Origin: Aquipseudomonas alcaligenes_A
GTDB lineage: Bacteria > Pseudomonadota > Gammaproteobacteria > Pseudomonadales > Pseudomonadaceae
Strand: one strand, 5' to 3'
DNA: 64,000 nucleotides
Assembly (NCBI GenBank): GCA_048595745.1
Contig: CP184361.1
Shown here: positions 42,800 to 52,057 of the stretch, one piece after another
Layout of the letters: each line of letters starts with the position of its first letter
Position numbering within the stretch: position 1 is the first letter of the stretch
Position numbers and translations under genes: made by a program
The notes under the pieces: generated by a model
Told to the model about the DNA's origin: nothing
Seen by the model: only the letters and a program-made list of their open reading frames with translations
Database searches by the model: none

Positions 42800-44632
42800 T
42801 CACGCGGCCTTGCGCCGGCGCCACAGCCACAGAGCCAGTACGCCGAGGGTCAGCAGCAGCGGCACGGCAAGGATATTGGCCAGCTTGAGGGTGCGACCCA
42901 GCGCCTCGATGTCGGCATTGAGCTGGAAACGCACCTCGCGCAGTTCCTTGCGGATACGCAGCTTCTCATCGAGGAACTGCTGCACCGCCGCCTGCTGCTC
43001 GGGGGTCAGCTCCAGGGCCTTGCTCGGGTCCTGCTGCTGCAGCGAGGCGAGCTTCTGGTCGGTCTCGGCCAGGCGCTTCTGCAGGTCCTCTTCCTTGACC
43101 CGGAACTGCGCCTCGGCCTCACGCTGCAGCGCCTCGACCACCTCGAACGGACGGCTGAAACGCCCCCGCGAGCGCACGCTGATCAGCGCATCGCTGCCAG
43201 CCAGGTTGTCCAGCGCATTGATGGCGAAACCGGCGTTGTCGGCGAACGGCTGCGGCACGCGCTGACCGAAGAAGTCCTGCACCTGCACCCACATGCGGTC
43301 GGTCAGCAGGTCGGTGTCGGCCACGGCGATCACGTTGATGTTCTCGGCGGATTTCAGGCCATCCTTCTGCCCCTCGATACCGTTGGGGTAGGCGGACTGC
43401 GCGGGACCGCTGATGCGCGCGGCGATGGCGTAGCGCTCGCCGGTCGGCTCCAGGTCACGCATCAGCTCGCCGGGATTGGCCAGCATGCTGAAACGCGCCG
43501 CCTCGAACGGCATGGCGTACTCGGAACTCTGCAGCAGCGGCACGAACTGGGTCTTGGCGCCCTCGATCGGCTCCAGGATACCGCTGGTGGCAATGTTGAT
43601 GGTCTCCAGACCGGCCGTAGCCACGTCCTCCTGGCTCATCGCACGCTGCGGCAGCGCCAGCCAGGCAGCATGACGGGCCGGCGGCTGGCCCTGGCCCATG
43701 CTCACCGACAGCGCGTAGGAGCCATCACCGAGCACCTTATCCGGCACCATGCGCAGGCCCCAGGCCTTGAACAGCGGCTCCAGGTCGGACGACTTGCCGG
43801 CATCGTCACCCGGCATCATCGGTACGGCATTGTCCGCCTCGGCCAGCGGGTCGACGAACACCAGCAGCTTGCCGCCTCGCAGGACGAACTGATCGATGGC
43901 GTACAGGGTCGCCTCCGGCAGGCTCTTCGGGTGCACCAGCAGCAGTACCGAGACCTCATCCGGGATCTTGTCGATGCCGGCCTTGAGGCTGTCGATCTTG
44001 AACAGCTGACGGACTTCCTCCATCACCATCCAGGGTGCGGTGGGCTGGCGCGCCATCATGTCGAAGCCGCCATTGAGCTGCAGCCCGGAGAGCAAGCCGA
44101 TCACCGGCCGCTCTGGCTTGGCCAGGCCCTGCACCAGCTGGCTCAGCTGGTATTCGAGGAACTCCTCCTGGTCCAGCGGGAAGAACGGGATGATCTGCTT
44201 GTCGTCCACCGCGTTGGTGCCCGCCAGGCCGAAGTAGATCTGCTCGCCGCTCTGGTTCGCCGGTACGGCCTGCAGGCCGAAGCCGGCGGCCTTGTCCTCG
44301 TCCTCGGAGAAAGGCTCGGGGTCGACGATGTGCAGCTTGATCTTGCCATTCGCCGCACGCTCGTAGGCCTTGAGCATCTCTTCCACGCGCACCGCGTAGT
44401 TGCGCAGCACCGGCAGGTCGCGGGCGGCCTTGTCGGAGTAGAAGAAGTACAGGTTGATCGGCTCGTCGAGCTCGCCAAGGATGCGCTCGGTGCCTTCGGA
44501 GATGGTATAGAGCTTCTGCTCGGTCAGGTCCAGGCGGGCATTGCCCAGGCCCAGGGCCGAGAGCATGTTGAAGGCCAGGAAGGCCACGGCGATCAGCAGC
44601 AGGCCGGCGCCGGAATACATCAGTTTCTTCAT
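42800..44632 (-). CDS. GldG-like ABC transporter auxiliary protein
   Basis: A 610-residue membrane protein of the GldG/ABC-transp_aux family: an N-terminal anchor (LLLIAVAFLAFNMLSAL), a large extracytoplasmic domain (LDLTEQKLYTISEGTERIL, FFYSDKAARDLPVLRNYAVR, LLLVHPKSLPEATLYAIDQF, GGKLLVFVDP), a coiled coil near 520-580 (RFQLNADIEALGRTLK region) and a C-terminal membrane helix (VPLLLTLGVLALWLWRRRK). In Bacteroidetes GldG works with GldA and GldF in gliding; in pseudomonads the role is unknown. The start is two bases past the permease stop. Confidence 0.88.
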   Translation of the reverse strand: MKKLMYSGAGLLLIAVAFLAFNMLSALGLGNARLDLTEQKLYTISEGTERILGELDEPINLYFFYSDKAARDLPVLRNYAVRVEEMLKAYERAANGKIKLHIVDPEPFSEDEDKAAGFGLQAVPANQSGEQIYFGLAGTNAVDDKQIIPFFPLDQEEFLEYQLSQLVQGLAKPERPVIGLLSGLQLNGGFDMMARQPTAPWMVMEEVRQLFKIDSLKAGIDKIPDEVSVLLLVHPKSLPEATLYAIDQFVLRGGKLLVFVDPLAEADNAVPMMPGDDAGKSSDLEPLFKAWGLRMVPDKVLGDGSYALSVSMGQGQPPARHAAWLALPQRAMSQEDVATAGLETINIATSGILEPIEGAKTQFVPLLQSSEYAMPFEAARFSMLANPGELMRDLEPTGERYAIAARISGPAQSAYPNGIEGQKDGLKSAENINVIAVADTDLLTDRMWVQVQDFFGQRVPQPFADNAGFAINALDNLAGSDALISVRSRGRFSRPFEVVEALQREAEAQFRVKEEDLQKRLAETDQKLASLQQQDPSKALELTPEQQAAVQQFLDEKLRIRKELREVRFQLNADIEALGRTLKLANILAVPLLLTLGVLALWLWRRRKAA

Positions 44633-44634
44633 GG

Positions 44635-45366
44635 TCAGTCAGCCTTCTTCAGATCGACCACGATGGCGGTGGCGGCAAGCCAGGCGGCCATCAGGGATAT
44701 GAAATAGAGCAGGTCGCGCAGGTCGATCACGCCCTTGCTGATCGCGTCGAAGCGGGTCAGGAAGCTCAGCGAGGCGACCGCGTCGAGCAGCCATTGCGGA
44801 GCCCAGGACAGCGCATCGAGCACCATCGGGAAGCCGCTGACGATGAACAGGAAGCAGGCGCTGACGGCGAGGATGAAGGCGATCACCTGGTTCTTCGCCA
44901 GGGCCGACATGCACGAGCCAATGGCCAGGTAAGAGCCCGCCAGCAGCCAGCTGCCGAAGTAGCCGGTGAAGATCGCGCCGTTGTCCGGCTCCCCCAGGTA
45001 GTTGACCGTGATGATCATCGGGAAAGTCAGCAACAGGGCGATGCCGGCGAACACCCAGGCGGCGAGGAACTTGCCCAGCACCGCGTCGGCACGGGTGATC
45101 GGCAGGGTCATCAGCAGCTCGATGGAGCCTGACTTGCGCTCCTCGGCCCACAGGCGCATGGCAATCGCCGGCACCAGGAACAGGTACAGCCAGGGGTGGA
45201 AGTTGAAGAACGGTGCCAGGTCCGCCTGGCCGCTTTCGTAGAAGCCGCCCAGGTAAAAAGTGAAGACCCCGGACAGCACCAGGAAGATCAGGATAAACAC
45301 GTACGCAAGAGGGGTAGCGAAATAGCTGGCCAGCTCGCGCTTGAAGATCACGGGCAACTGTTTCAT
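44635..45366 (-). CDS. ABC-2 type permease (GldF-like)
   Basis: A 243-residue membrane protein with six predicted helices, typical of ABC-2 permeases. It begins KQLPVIFKRELASYFATPLAYVF and contains LWAEERKSGSIELLMTLP, the conserved segment that follows the second helix in GldF/NosY-like permeases, and ends TAIVVDLKKAD. Its ATG overlaps the ATPase stop by four bases (ATGA), and the GldG-like gene follows after two bases, so the three form one transporter operon. The substrate is unknown. Confidence 0.9.
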   Translation of the reverse strand: MKQLPVIFKRELASYFATPLAYVFILIFLVLSGVFTFYLGGFYESGQADLAPFFNFHPWLYLFLVPAIAMRLWAEERKSGSIELLMTLPITRADAVLGKFLAAWVFAGIALLLTFPMIITVNYLGEPDNGAIFTGYFGSWLLAGSYLAIGSCMSALAKNQVIAFILAVSACFLFIVSGFPMVLDALSWAPQWLLDAVASLSFLTRFDAISKGVIDLRDLLYFISLMAAWLAATAIVVDLKKAD

Positions 45367-46283
45367 GCCGCTTCTCCCCGGGTCAGGCTGCGGAACACTT
45401 CATCGAGCCGGCCACGCTCCACGTCCAGCTCCTTCACCTGCCAGCCACGCTGGCGAATCAGCTCGTTGACCTGCGGGAAGATCACCTGGCCAGGCGCGGC
45501 CAGCAGGGTCAGGCTGCCCTCGGCGTTGTCTTCCACGCCGGCCACGCCCGGCAGGGCGGCCAGCGCCGCGCGGTCCAGCTCGCCCTCGGCGACCAGGGTC
45601 ACGGCCTGGTGGTAGCGCGAGCGGCTCTCCAGCTCCATTGGGGTGCCATCGGCCACCAGCTTGCCGGCGGCAATCACCACGGCGCGGGTGCACACCGCCG
45701 ACACTTCTTCGAGGATGTGGGTGGAAATGATCACGATCTTGTCCTTGGCCAGGCTCTGGATCAGCTTGCGCACCTGGTGCTTCTGGTTCGGGTCGAGGCC
45801 GTCGGTGGGCTCGTCGAGGATCAGCACGCGCGGATCATGCAGGATCGCCTGGGCCAGGCCGACACGGCGCTTGAAGCCCTTGGACAGGGTCTCGATGCTC
45901 TGCTCCAGCACCTTGTCCAGCTCGACCTGCTCGACCGCACGCTGCACCCGCTGCTTTTTCTCGGCACCGCGATAGCCACGCACTTCCGCGATGAACTCGA
46001 GGAAGCCGCGCACCGTCATGTCGCCATAGCAGGGCGCGCCTTCCGGCAGGTAGCCGATCTGCTGCTGGGCCTTGAGGGTGTCGCTCTGGATATCGAAGCC
46101 GAGAATGCTGGCGGTACCGGAGGTCGGCGCCAGGAACCCGGTGAGCATCTTCATGGTGGTGGATTTACCGGCCCCGTTGGGGCCGAGGAAGCCCAGCACT
46201 TCCCCCTGCTGGACCTGAAAACTGAGGCCATCGACGGCCGTATGGTGGGCAAAACGCTTGGTTAGATTTTTTATTTCGATCAT
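45363..46283 (-). CDS. ABC transporter ATP-binding protein (GldA-like)
   Basis: A 306-residue ATPase with Walker A GPNGAGKST, Q-loop GYLPEGAPCY, signature LSKGFKRRVGLAQ, Walker B VLILDEPTDGLD and H-loop STHILEE; the C-terminal 80 residues are the DUF4162-like extension of ABC-2 ATPases. I start at the ATG at 46283 (MIEIKNLTKRF) with GAGAG upstream; an ATG nine bases earlier is possible, and longer frames are not supported. It is the first gene of the ABC-GldG-DUF4340 operon and divergent from plsB, with 262 bases between. Confidence 0.93.
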   Translation of the reverse strand: MIEIKNLTKRFAHHTAVDGLSFQVQQGEVLGFLGPNGAGKSTTMKMLTGFLAPTSGTASILGFDIQSDTLKAQQQIGYLPEGAPCYGDMTVRGFLEFIAEVRGYRGAEKKQRVQRAVEQVELDKVLEQSIETLSKGFKRRVGLAQAILHDPRVLILDEPTDGLDPNQKHQVRKLIQSLAKDKIVIISTHILEEVSAVCTRAVVIAAGKLVADGTPMELESRSRYHQAVTLVAEGELDRAALAALPGVAGVEDNAEGSLTLLAAPGQVIFPQVNELIRQRGWQVKELDVERGRLDEVFRSLTRGEAA

Positions 46284-46545
46284 GGCTCTCATCCCGACGG
46301 GAGAAACCCCGGGCCATGCTGACCACGGGGGCCCTGCAAACGCTGGCGGACTATAAAAGTCGACCTGCGGCATGGCAAGACAGCGGCTTTTAGGAAAAGT
46401 TGCAGCGCCATCGCTGTCGTCCCGCAGGCCAGTAACGACGCGGCATCGGGTGAACACTTGTACCGGCGGCGCTTTTGCCGCAGCGGGGCGAATGCGGCAC
46501 ACTAGCTGCCCCGAGCGCATGCTCGTTTTTTCACAGCCGCAATCT

Positions 46546-49032
46546 ATGACCCGCTCCCCGCTCCGCCGCCTCGCCTTTGGTGCCCTGCGTCGCCTGCTGT
46601 TCCTCTGGGTACGCTCGGAAACCATCAACCAGTCGTCCTTCAACCTGCGCCTGGATCGCAGCAAGCCGGTGTTCTACGTGCTGCAGCAACCCTCGGCGGC
46701 GGACCTGGCGGTGGTGGACCGGGAATGCAGCAAGGCCGGTCTGCCGCGCCCGGTACTGCCGGTGGCGATCGGCGAGCAGATGGAGCCGGCGGCGTTCTTC
46801 TACCTGACCCGCTCGCCCAGCTGGTTCGGCGGCCACGACAAGCGCGGCGCGCCGCCCACCCTGCAGCGCATTCTCGCCAGCCTCGACGGCAACGCCCTGG
46901 ACGACGCACAGATCGTCCCGGTCAGCGTGTTCTGGGGGCAGTCGCCGGACCGCGAGACCAGCCCCTGGAAGCTGCTGTTCGCCGACACCTGGGCCGTCAC
47001 CGGACGCCTGCGCAAGCTGGTCAGCATCCTGATCCTCGGGCGCAAGACCCGCGTGCAGTTCTCCGCGCCGATCCACCTGCGCGAGCTGCTCGACCAGAAC
47101 AAGGGCCGCGAGCGCACCCTGCGCATGGTCCAGCGCATCCTCCGTGTGCACTTCCGCAACCTGAAGACCGCGGTGATCGGCCCCGACGTGTCGCACCGCC
47201 GTAACCTGGTCAAGGGCCTGATCCACGGCCCGCTGGTGCGCCAGGCCATCGCCGAGGAAGTCGAGCGCGACAAGATCAGCGTCGAGAAGGCCGAGGCCAA
47301 GGCCCTGCATTACGGCAACGAGATCGCCTCGGACTACACCTACACCGCCATCCGCTTCCTCGAGACGGTGCTCAGCTGGTTCTGGAACAAGCTGTACGAG
47401 GGCATCCAGGTCAACCACCTGGAGGCGGTGCGCGACATCGCCCACGGCCACGAGATCATCTACGTGCCCTGCCACCGCAGCCATATCGACTACCTGCTGC
47501 TGTCCTACCTGCTGTTCCGCAACGGCCTCACGCCGCCGCACATCGCCGCCGGCATCAACCTCAACATGCCGGTGGTCGGCGGCATCCTGCGCCGCGGTGG
47601 CGCCTTCTTCATGCGCCGCACCTTCAAGGGCAACCCGCTGTACACCGCGGTATTCAACGAGTACCTGCACACCCTGTTCAGCAAGGGCTTCCCGGTCGAG
47701 TACTTCGTCGAGGGCGGGCGCTCGCGCACCGGCCGCACCCTGCAACCGAAGACCGGCATGCTGGCCATCACCCTGCGCAGCTTCCTGCGCTCCAATCGCC
47801 TGCCGATCGCCTTCGTGCCGGTCTATATCGGCTACGAAAGGGTGCTGGAGGGCCGTACCTACCTGGGCGAGCTGCGCGGCGCGGCGAAGAAGAAGGAGTC
47901 GATCTTCGACATCTTCAAGGTCATCGGTGCCATCCGTAAGCAGCGTTTCGGCAGCGTGCACGTCAACTTCGGCGAGCCGATCAAGCTGGCCGAGTTCCTC
48001 GACGCCGAGCAGCCGGGCTGGCGCACCCAGGACCACGGCGAGCAGTTCCGTCCGGCCTGGCTGAACGCCACCACCAACCGCCTTGGCGCCAAGGTGGCGC
48101 AGCACCTCAACGAGGCGGCGGCGATCAATCCGGTCAACCTGGTCGGCCTGGCCCTGCTCTCCACCAGCAAGCTGGCGCTGGACGAAAAGGCCTTGGCGCG
48201 CGTGCTCGACCTGTACCTGGCGCTGCTGCGCAAGGTGCCCTACTCGCCCCATGCCACCCTGCCGGAAGGCGACGGCCAGGACCTGATCCGCTATGTGCAG
48301 AGCATGGACCTGCTGGCCGAACAGAAGGATGCACTGGGCAAGATCCTCTATCTGGACGAGCAGAACGCCGTCCTGATGACCTACTACCGCAACAACGTGC
48401 TGCACGTGTTCGCCCTGCCCGCCCTGCTGGCCAGCTTCTTCCTCAGCAGCTCGCGCATGAGCCGCGAGCAGATCCTGCGCTACTGCAGCGCGCTCTACCC
48501 CTACCTGCAGTCGGAGCTGTTCATCCGCTTCACCCAGGAGGAACTGGAAGGCGTGGTTGACCAGTGGCTGGAGGCCTTCGTCGAACAGGGCCTGCTGCGC
48601 CGCGAGGACGACATGTTCATCCGCCCGGCGCCCAGCTCGCGGCAGTTCGTCCTGCTCACCCTGCTGGCCCGCGCCATCGTGCAGACCCTGCAGCGCTTCT
48701 ACATGGCCACCGCCCTGCTGCTCAACGCCGGGCAGTACGCCCTGTCCGCCGAGGAGCTGGAGAACCTCTGCGTGGTCATGGCCCAGCGCCTGTCGATCCT
48801 GCATGGCCTCAACGCCCCGGAGTTCTTCGACAAAAGCCTGTTCCGCCACTTCATCCAGACCCTGCTCGACCAGGGCGTGCTGCGCCAGAACGGCGAAGGC
48901 AAGCTCAGCCACCACCCGCAGCTCACCGAACTGGTGGAGGGCGTGGCCAAGCGCGTGCTGCCGGCGGAAATCCGCATGTCGATCCGCCAGGTGGCGCTGG
49001 AGCGAGGAGAAGAACCACAGACGCCGGCCTAA
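46546..49032 (+). CDS. plsB: Glycerol-3-phosphate 1-O-acyltransferase
   Basis: Acylates sn-glycerol-3-phosphate at position 1, the first step of phospholipid synthesis, at the inner membrane. The 828 residues from the ATG at 46546 begin MTRSPLRRLAFGALRRLLFLW. The acyltransferase blocks are clear: CHRSHIDYLLLS (HX4D), GGAFFMRRTF, YFVEGGRSRTGR and FVPVYIGYERVLEG. Upstream in-frame extension is not conserved. The ribosome site is weak. It is adjacent to the ABC cluster, as in P. aeruginosa. The 117-base gap after its stop contains a TATAGAG sequence that may belong to the promoter of the signalling cassette. Confidence 0.98.
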   Translation: MTRSPLRRLAFGALRRLLFLWVRSETINQSSFNLRLDRSKPVFYVLQQPSAADLAVVDRECSKAGLPRPVLPVAIGEQMEPAAFFYLTRSPSWFGGHDKRGAPPTLQRILASLDGNALDDAQIVPVSVFWGQSPDRETSPWKLLFADTWAVTGRLRKLVSILILGRKTRVQFSAPIHLRELLDQNKGRERTLRMVQRILRVHFRNLKTAVIGPDVSHRRNLVKGLIHGPLVRQAIAEEVERDKISVEKAEAKALHYGNEIASDYTYTAIRFLETVLSWFWNKLYEGIQVNHLEAVRDIAHGHEIIYVPCHRSHIDYLLLSYLLFRNGLTPPHIAAGINLNMPVVGGILRRGGAFFMRRTFKGNPLYTAVFNEYLHTLFSKGFPVEYFVEGGRSRTGRTLQPKTGMLAITLRSFLRSNRLPIAFVPVYIGYERVLEGRTYLGELRGAAKKKESIFDIFKVIGAIRKQRFGSVHVNFGEPIKLAEFLDAEQPGWRTQDHGEQFRPAWLNATTNRLGAKVAQHLNEAAAINPVNLVGLALLSTSKLALDEKALARVLDLYLALLRKVPYSPHATLPEGDGQDLIRYVQSMDLLAEQKDALGKILYLDEQNAVLMTYYRNNVLHVFALPALLASFFLSSSRMSREQILRYCSALYPYLQSELFIRFTQEELEGVVDQWLEAFVEQGLLRREDDMFIRPAPSSRQFVLLTLLARAIVQTLQRFYMATALLLNAGQYALSAEELENLCVVMAQRLSILHGLNAPEFFDKSLFRHFIQTLLDQGVLRQNGEGKLSHHPQLTELVEGVAKRVLPAEIRMSIRQVALERGEEPQTPA

Positions 49033-49149
49033 CGGGCAAGGCCCCGCGCCAGCCGCCATCCCATGCTATAGAGTTAGTGCGGGACAACGCGAAACAGCAG
49101 CCAGCCGGCTTCACCCAGCCCGCACAGGGCTGGCGATGAGGAGGTGTCG

Positions 49150-50274
49150 ATGCGCGTGATGATCGTGGACGACGATCCCTGGCTGGCCGATCTGCTCAAG
49201 CAACTGGTGCAGAGCGTTCGCCCAGCAGCCGAGATCGAGTGCCATGGGCAACTGCAAGGCGCCATCGCAGCCTACAACCAGCACACCTACGACCTGATCC
49301 TGGCGGACTGGAATCTGCCGGATGGCAGCGGCATTGATCTGCTGCGCCATATCCGCAGGACCAGCGCCAGCCTGCCGCTGATACTGGTCACGGGGCGTTC
49401 CGACCGCGACAGTGTCATGGCGGCCAGGCCGCTGCACATCAACGCCTACATCACCAAACCCTTCGACATTCCCAAGGTGCAGGACTGCATCGACCAGTTG
49501 CTCCCCAAGAGCACTGCCAGCAGACCCTCCTCCCAGGAGGCGCCCGACTTCCTGACGCATCTGGCCCGCCTATCGCCCGCCGAGCTGGACCTGCCCCTGC
49601 TGAACGGGGTGAAGGAGAAGCTGAAGCGGGTCAGCCAGGGCGTCCCAATCGACTTTCGCGAGCTCATCGCCAGCTGGCAGCACGATGCCGCCCTGTGCGC
49701 CTATCTGATTTCAGCCGCCAACAGCGCGGCCTATGGCGGCTCCGGCAGCCCCTGCAATAGCCTGGGCGAAGCGCTGCACCGACTGGGCGGCAAGACCAGC
49801 CTCAACCTGGCCGTCGCGATGGCGCTGCGGCAAGCCTCGGTCAGCAGCAATCTGCTGATCGAGGTGATGCTCGAGGACCATCTGAAAGCCGCGGAGCGCC
49901 TGGCCGAACAGGTAGTGACGCTGGCCAGACAATGCGATATCGAGCCCGCGCCCCTGCAGATCGCCGCCTTGCTGCACCGCATCGGCGAACTGTGCGTATT
50001 GCTGCAGGCCCAGCAATGGGTGGCACGCGATCAGGATGTGGACGACAACCAGTTGCTGAGTGCCCTGAGCGAGCACGCGCGCTCGTTCGCCATCGCGCTG
50101 AAGACTCACTGGGGTCTGCCGATGTCACTGCGGGAGCTGATCGGAGCGGTCTATGCGCTACCGCAGGTACAGGTGCACCGGGAGCAGGTACTGATGCGCC
50201 TGGCGGCGGCCATTTGCCAGGATGAGCCCGACGCGACCGTCGATCGCCTCAAGCATCTCGCCGGGATTAGCTGA
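49150..50274 (+). CDS. Response regulator with HDOD output domain
   Basis: A 374-residue protein: an N-terminal receiver (IVDDDP at 5-10, phospho-acceptor D53 in LILADWNLPDG, lysine in YITKPFD) and an HDOD domain (about 140-340; LISAANSAAYGG, LHRLGGKTSLNLAVAMALR, QIAALLHRIGELCVL). HDOD domains are HD-like folds lacking the hydrolytic residues and usually act as signalling scaffolds in cyclic-di-GMP and chemosensory circuits. The ATG at 49150 is chosen because AGGAGG lies five bases before it; a GTG at 49144 would overlap that site. It is followed 49 bases later by a REC-GGDEF-EAL gene and then a hybrid kinase. Confidence 0.92.
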   Translation: MRVMIVDDDPWLADLLKQLVQSVRPAAEIECHGQLQGAIAAYNQHTYDLILADWNLPDGSGIDLLRHIRRTSASLPLILVTGRSDRDSVMAARPLHINAYITKPFDIPKVQDCIDQLLPKSTASRPSSQEAPDFLTHLARLSPAELDLPLLNGVKEKLKRVSQGVPIDFRELIASWQHDAALCAYLISAANSAAYGGSGSPCNSLGEALHRLGGKTSLNLAVAMALRQASVSSNLLIEVMLEDHLKAAERLAEQVVTLARQCDIEPAPLQIAALLHRIGELCVLLQAQQWVARDQDVDDNQLLSALSEHARSFAIALKTHWGLPMSLRELIGAVYALPQVQVHREQVLMRLAAAICQDEPDATVDRLKHLAGIS

Positions 50275-50323
50275 TACAGGTGGTCTAAGCTCACCGGGAG
50301 AAACGGAATTCCGGAGCAGACAT

Positions 50324-52033
50324 ATGCCCTCGTCAGTGTTCAGCTCGCTCCCGACAATCCTGATTGTCGACGACCAGCCCAGTGATGCGCTGATCCTCAA
50401 GGAAGCCGTGGCCGATCTGGGCGATGCGCTGGTGGCTCGCGATGGATCGATGGCACTCGACATTGCACGGTTTCGCCGCCCAGACCTGATCCTGCTGGAC
50501 ATTCAGCTACCCGGTACAAATGGCTTTGAACTGTGCCGCCAGCTGAAAGCCGATCCCAAGCTGTGTGACGCCGCCGTCATGTTCGTGACCAGCCACACGC
50601 AGGCCGACAATGAAATCCGTGCACTTGAACTGGGCGGCGTCGACTTCATCCAGAAGCCTCTCAGCATTCCGGTGGTCAGGGCCCATGTCAAAGCGCACCT
50701 GAACCTGCGTAACGAAGCCAAGCGGCTGGCCTACTTCGACGCCCTCACGGGCCTGCCCAACCGCAGCCTGCTGATGGACAGGGCTACCCAGGCCATGCAG
50801 AAGGCGCACAGAAACATGGGCAAGGTCGCGCTGTTGCTGCTCGATCTGGACAACTTCAAGGGCATCAACGACACGATGGGCCATGCCCAGGGCGACGCGG
50901 TACTCAAGGAGATTGCCGCCCGACTCAGCCGGTGCGTGCGCAGTATCGACACCATCGGCCGCCCCGGAGGGGATGAATTCGTCATCCTGCTGCCCGAGGT
51001 AACCCGCCTGGAATCGGTCAGCGATTTCGCCGAACGGGTACTGCAAACCCTGGCCACGCCCATGCGGATCGACAACAACCGCTACGACCTGTCCGCAAGT
51101 ATGGGCATCAGCATTTTCCCCGACGACAGCGACGATCTGGAGTCCCTCTATCGTCATGCGGACTCGGCCATGTACCTGGCCAAGAAACAGGGCCGTAATC
51201 GCTATCGCTTCTTCTCCCAGGCGATCGAGAGCAGCAGCCGCGCCCGCCACCTGCTCGAAGGCCACATGCGCCGAGCCGTGGAACAGGGAGTCTTCGAGGT
51301 TTTCTACCAACTCAAAAGGGATACACAACACAACCGCCCCTGCGGCATCGAGGCACTGATCCGCTGGCGAAAGGCTGACGGCACACTGATTTCTCCCAAC
51401 GACTTTATTCCACTGGCAGAAGAAACCGGCCTCATCGTGCAAATCGGCAAACAGGTGCTGGTCAAGGCCTGTAACGATGCTCAGCGCCTGCGCGCGGAGG
51501 GGCTTGAGCTACCGGTCAGCGTCAACATCTCGACCGTACAGTTTCGCGAAGAAGCCTTTCTGGCCATGGTCACCGGTATTCTGGAACAGACGGGGCTGCC
51601 GCCTCATCTGCTGGAGCTGGAAATCACCGAGGGGGTGCTGGCCGAAGACATCGTGCTCACCCGTCAACTGCTCAAGGACCTCAAGGCGCTGGGTATCAAC
51701 ATCGCCATTGACGACTTCGGCACCGGCTACTCCAGCCTTCTCTATCTGAAGCAGCTGCCCATCGACGTGCTGAAGATCGATCAGAGCTTCGTGCGCGACA
51801 TGCTGGTCAGCCCCCGGGATACGGCCATCGTCGAGGCCATCATTCGGCTTGCCCAGGCGTTGCATCTCGACCTGGTTGCCGAGGGGGTCGAGGCGATCGA
51901 ACAGGCCCAGCGCCTGCAGGAGCTGGGCTGCTCGGTGATGCAAGGCTACCTGTATGCCCGCCCGGTACCCTTTGACGACCTGGTTCGGAGCCTGCTGGAC
52001 CACGCCGAACGGCAGCAGAGTCATGGTTTCTGA
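50324..52033 (+). CDS. REC-GGDEF-EAL protein (cyclic-di-GMP turnover)
   Basis: A 569-residue protein with a receiver (DDQPSD, phospho-acceptor D59 in LILLDIQLPG), a diguanylate cyclase domain with an intact GGDEF motif (215-219) and an RxxD inhibitory site five residues before it (RSID), and an EAL phosphodiesterase domain with EAL (343-345), SVNIS, LEITEG, DDFGTGYSSLLYL, LKID, AEGVE and QGYLYARP. Both enzymatic sites look competent, so net activity may depend on phosphorylation. The start at 50324 has GGAG eight bases upstream; the open frame further up overlaps the HDOD gene. It is 24 bases upstream of the hybrid kinase. Confidence 0.94.
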   Translation: MPSSVFSSLPTILIVDDQPSDALILKEAVADLGDALVARDGSMALDIARFRRPDLILLDIQLPGTNGFELCRQLKADPKLCDAAVMFVTSHTQADNEIRALELGGVDFIQKPLSIPVVRAHVKAHLNLRNEAKRLAYFDALTGLPNRSLLMDRATQAMQKAHRNMGKVALLLLDLDNFKGINDTMGHAQGDAVLKEIAARLSRCVRSIDTIGRPGGDEFVILLPEVTRLESVSDFAERVLQTLATPMRIDNNRYDLSASMGISIFPDDSDDLESLYRHADSAMYLAKKQGRNRYRFFSQAIESSSRARHLLEGHMRRAVEQGVFEVFYQLKRDTQHNRPCGIEALIRWRKADGTLISPNDFIPLAEETGLIVQIGKQVLVKACNDAQRLRAEGLELPVSVNISTVQFREEAFLAMVTGILEQTGLPPHLLELEITEGVLAEDIVLTRQLLKDLKALGINIAIDDFGTGYSSLLYLKQLPIDVLKIDQSFVRDMLVSPRDTAIVEAIIRLAQALHLDLVAEGVEAIEQAQRLQELGCSVMQGYLYARPVPFDDLVRSLLDHAERQQSHGF

Positions 52034-52057
52034 AGCCGCGACAGGACATCCAAATCG

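Noticed and set aside
46531..49059. An 842-codon minus-strand frame opposite plsB
   Set aside because: Antisense artefact; plsB on the plus strand has all acyltransferase motifs.
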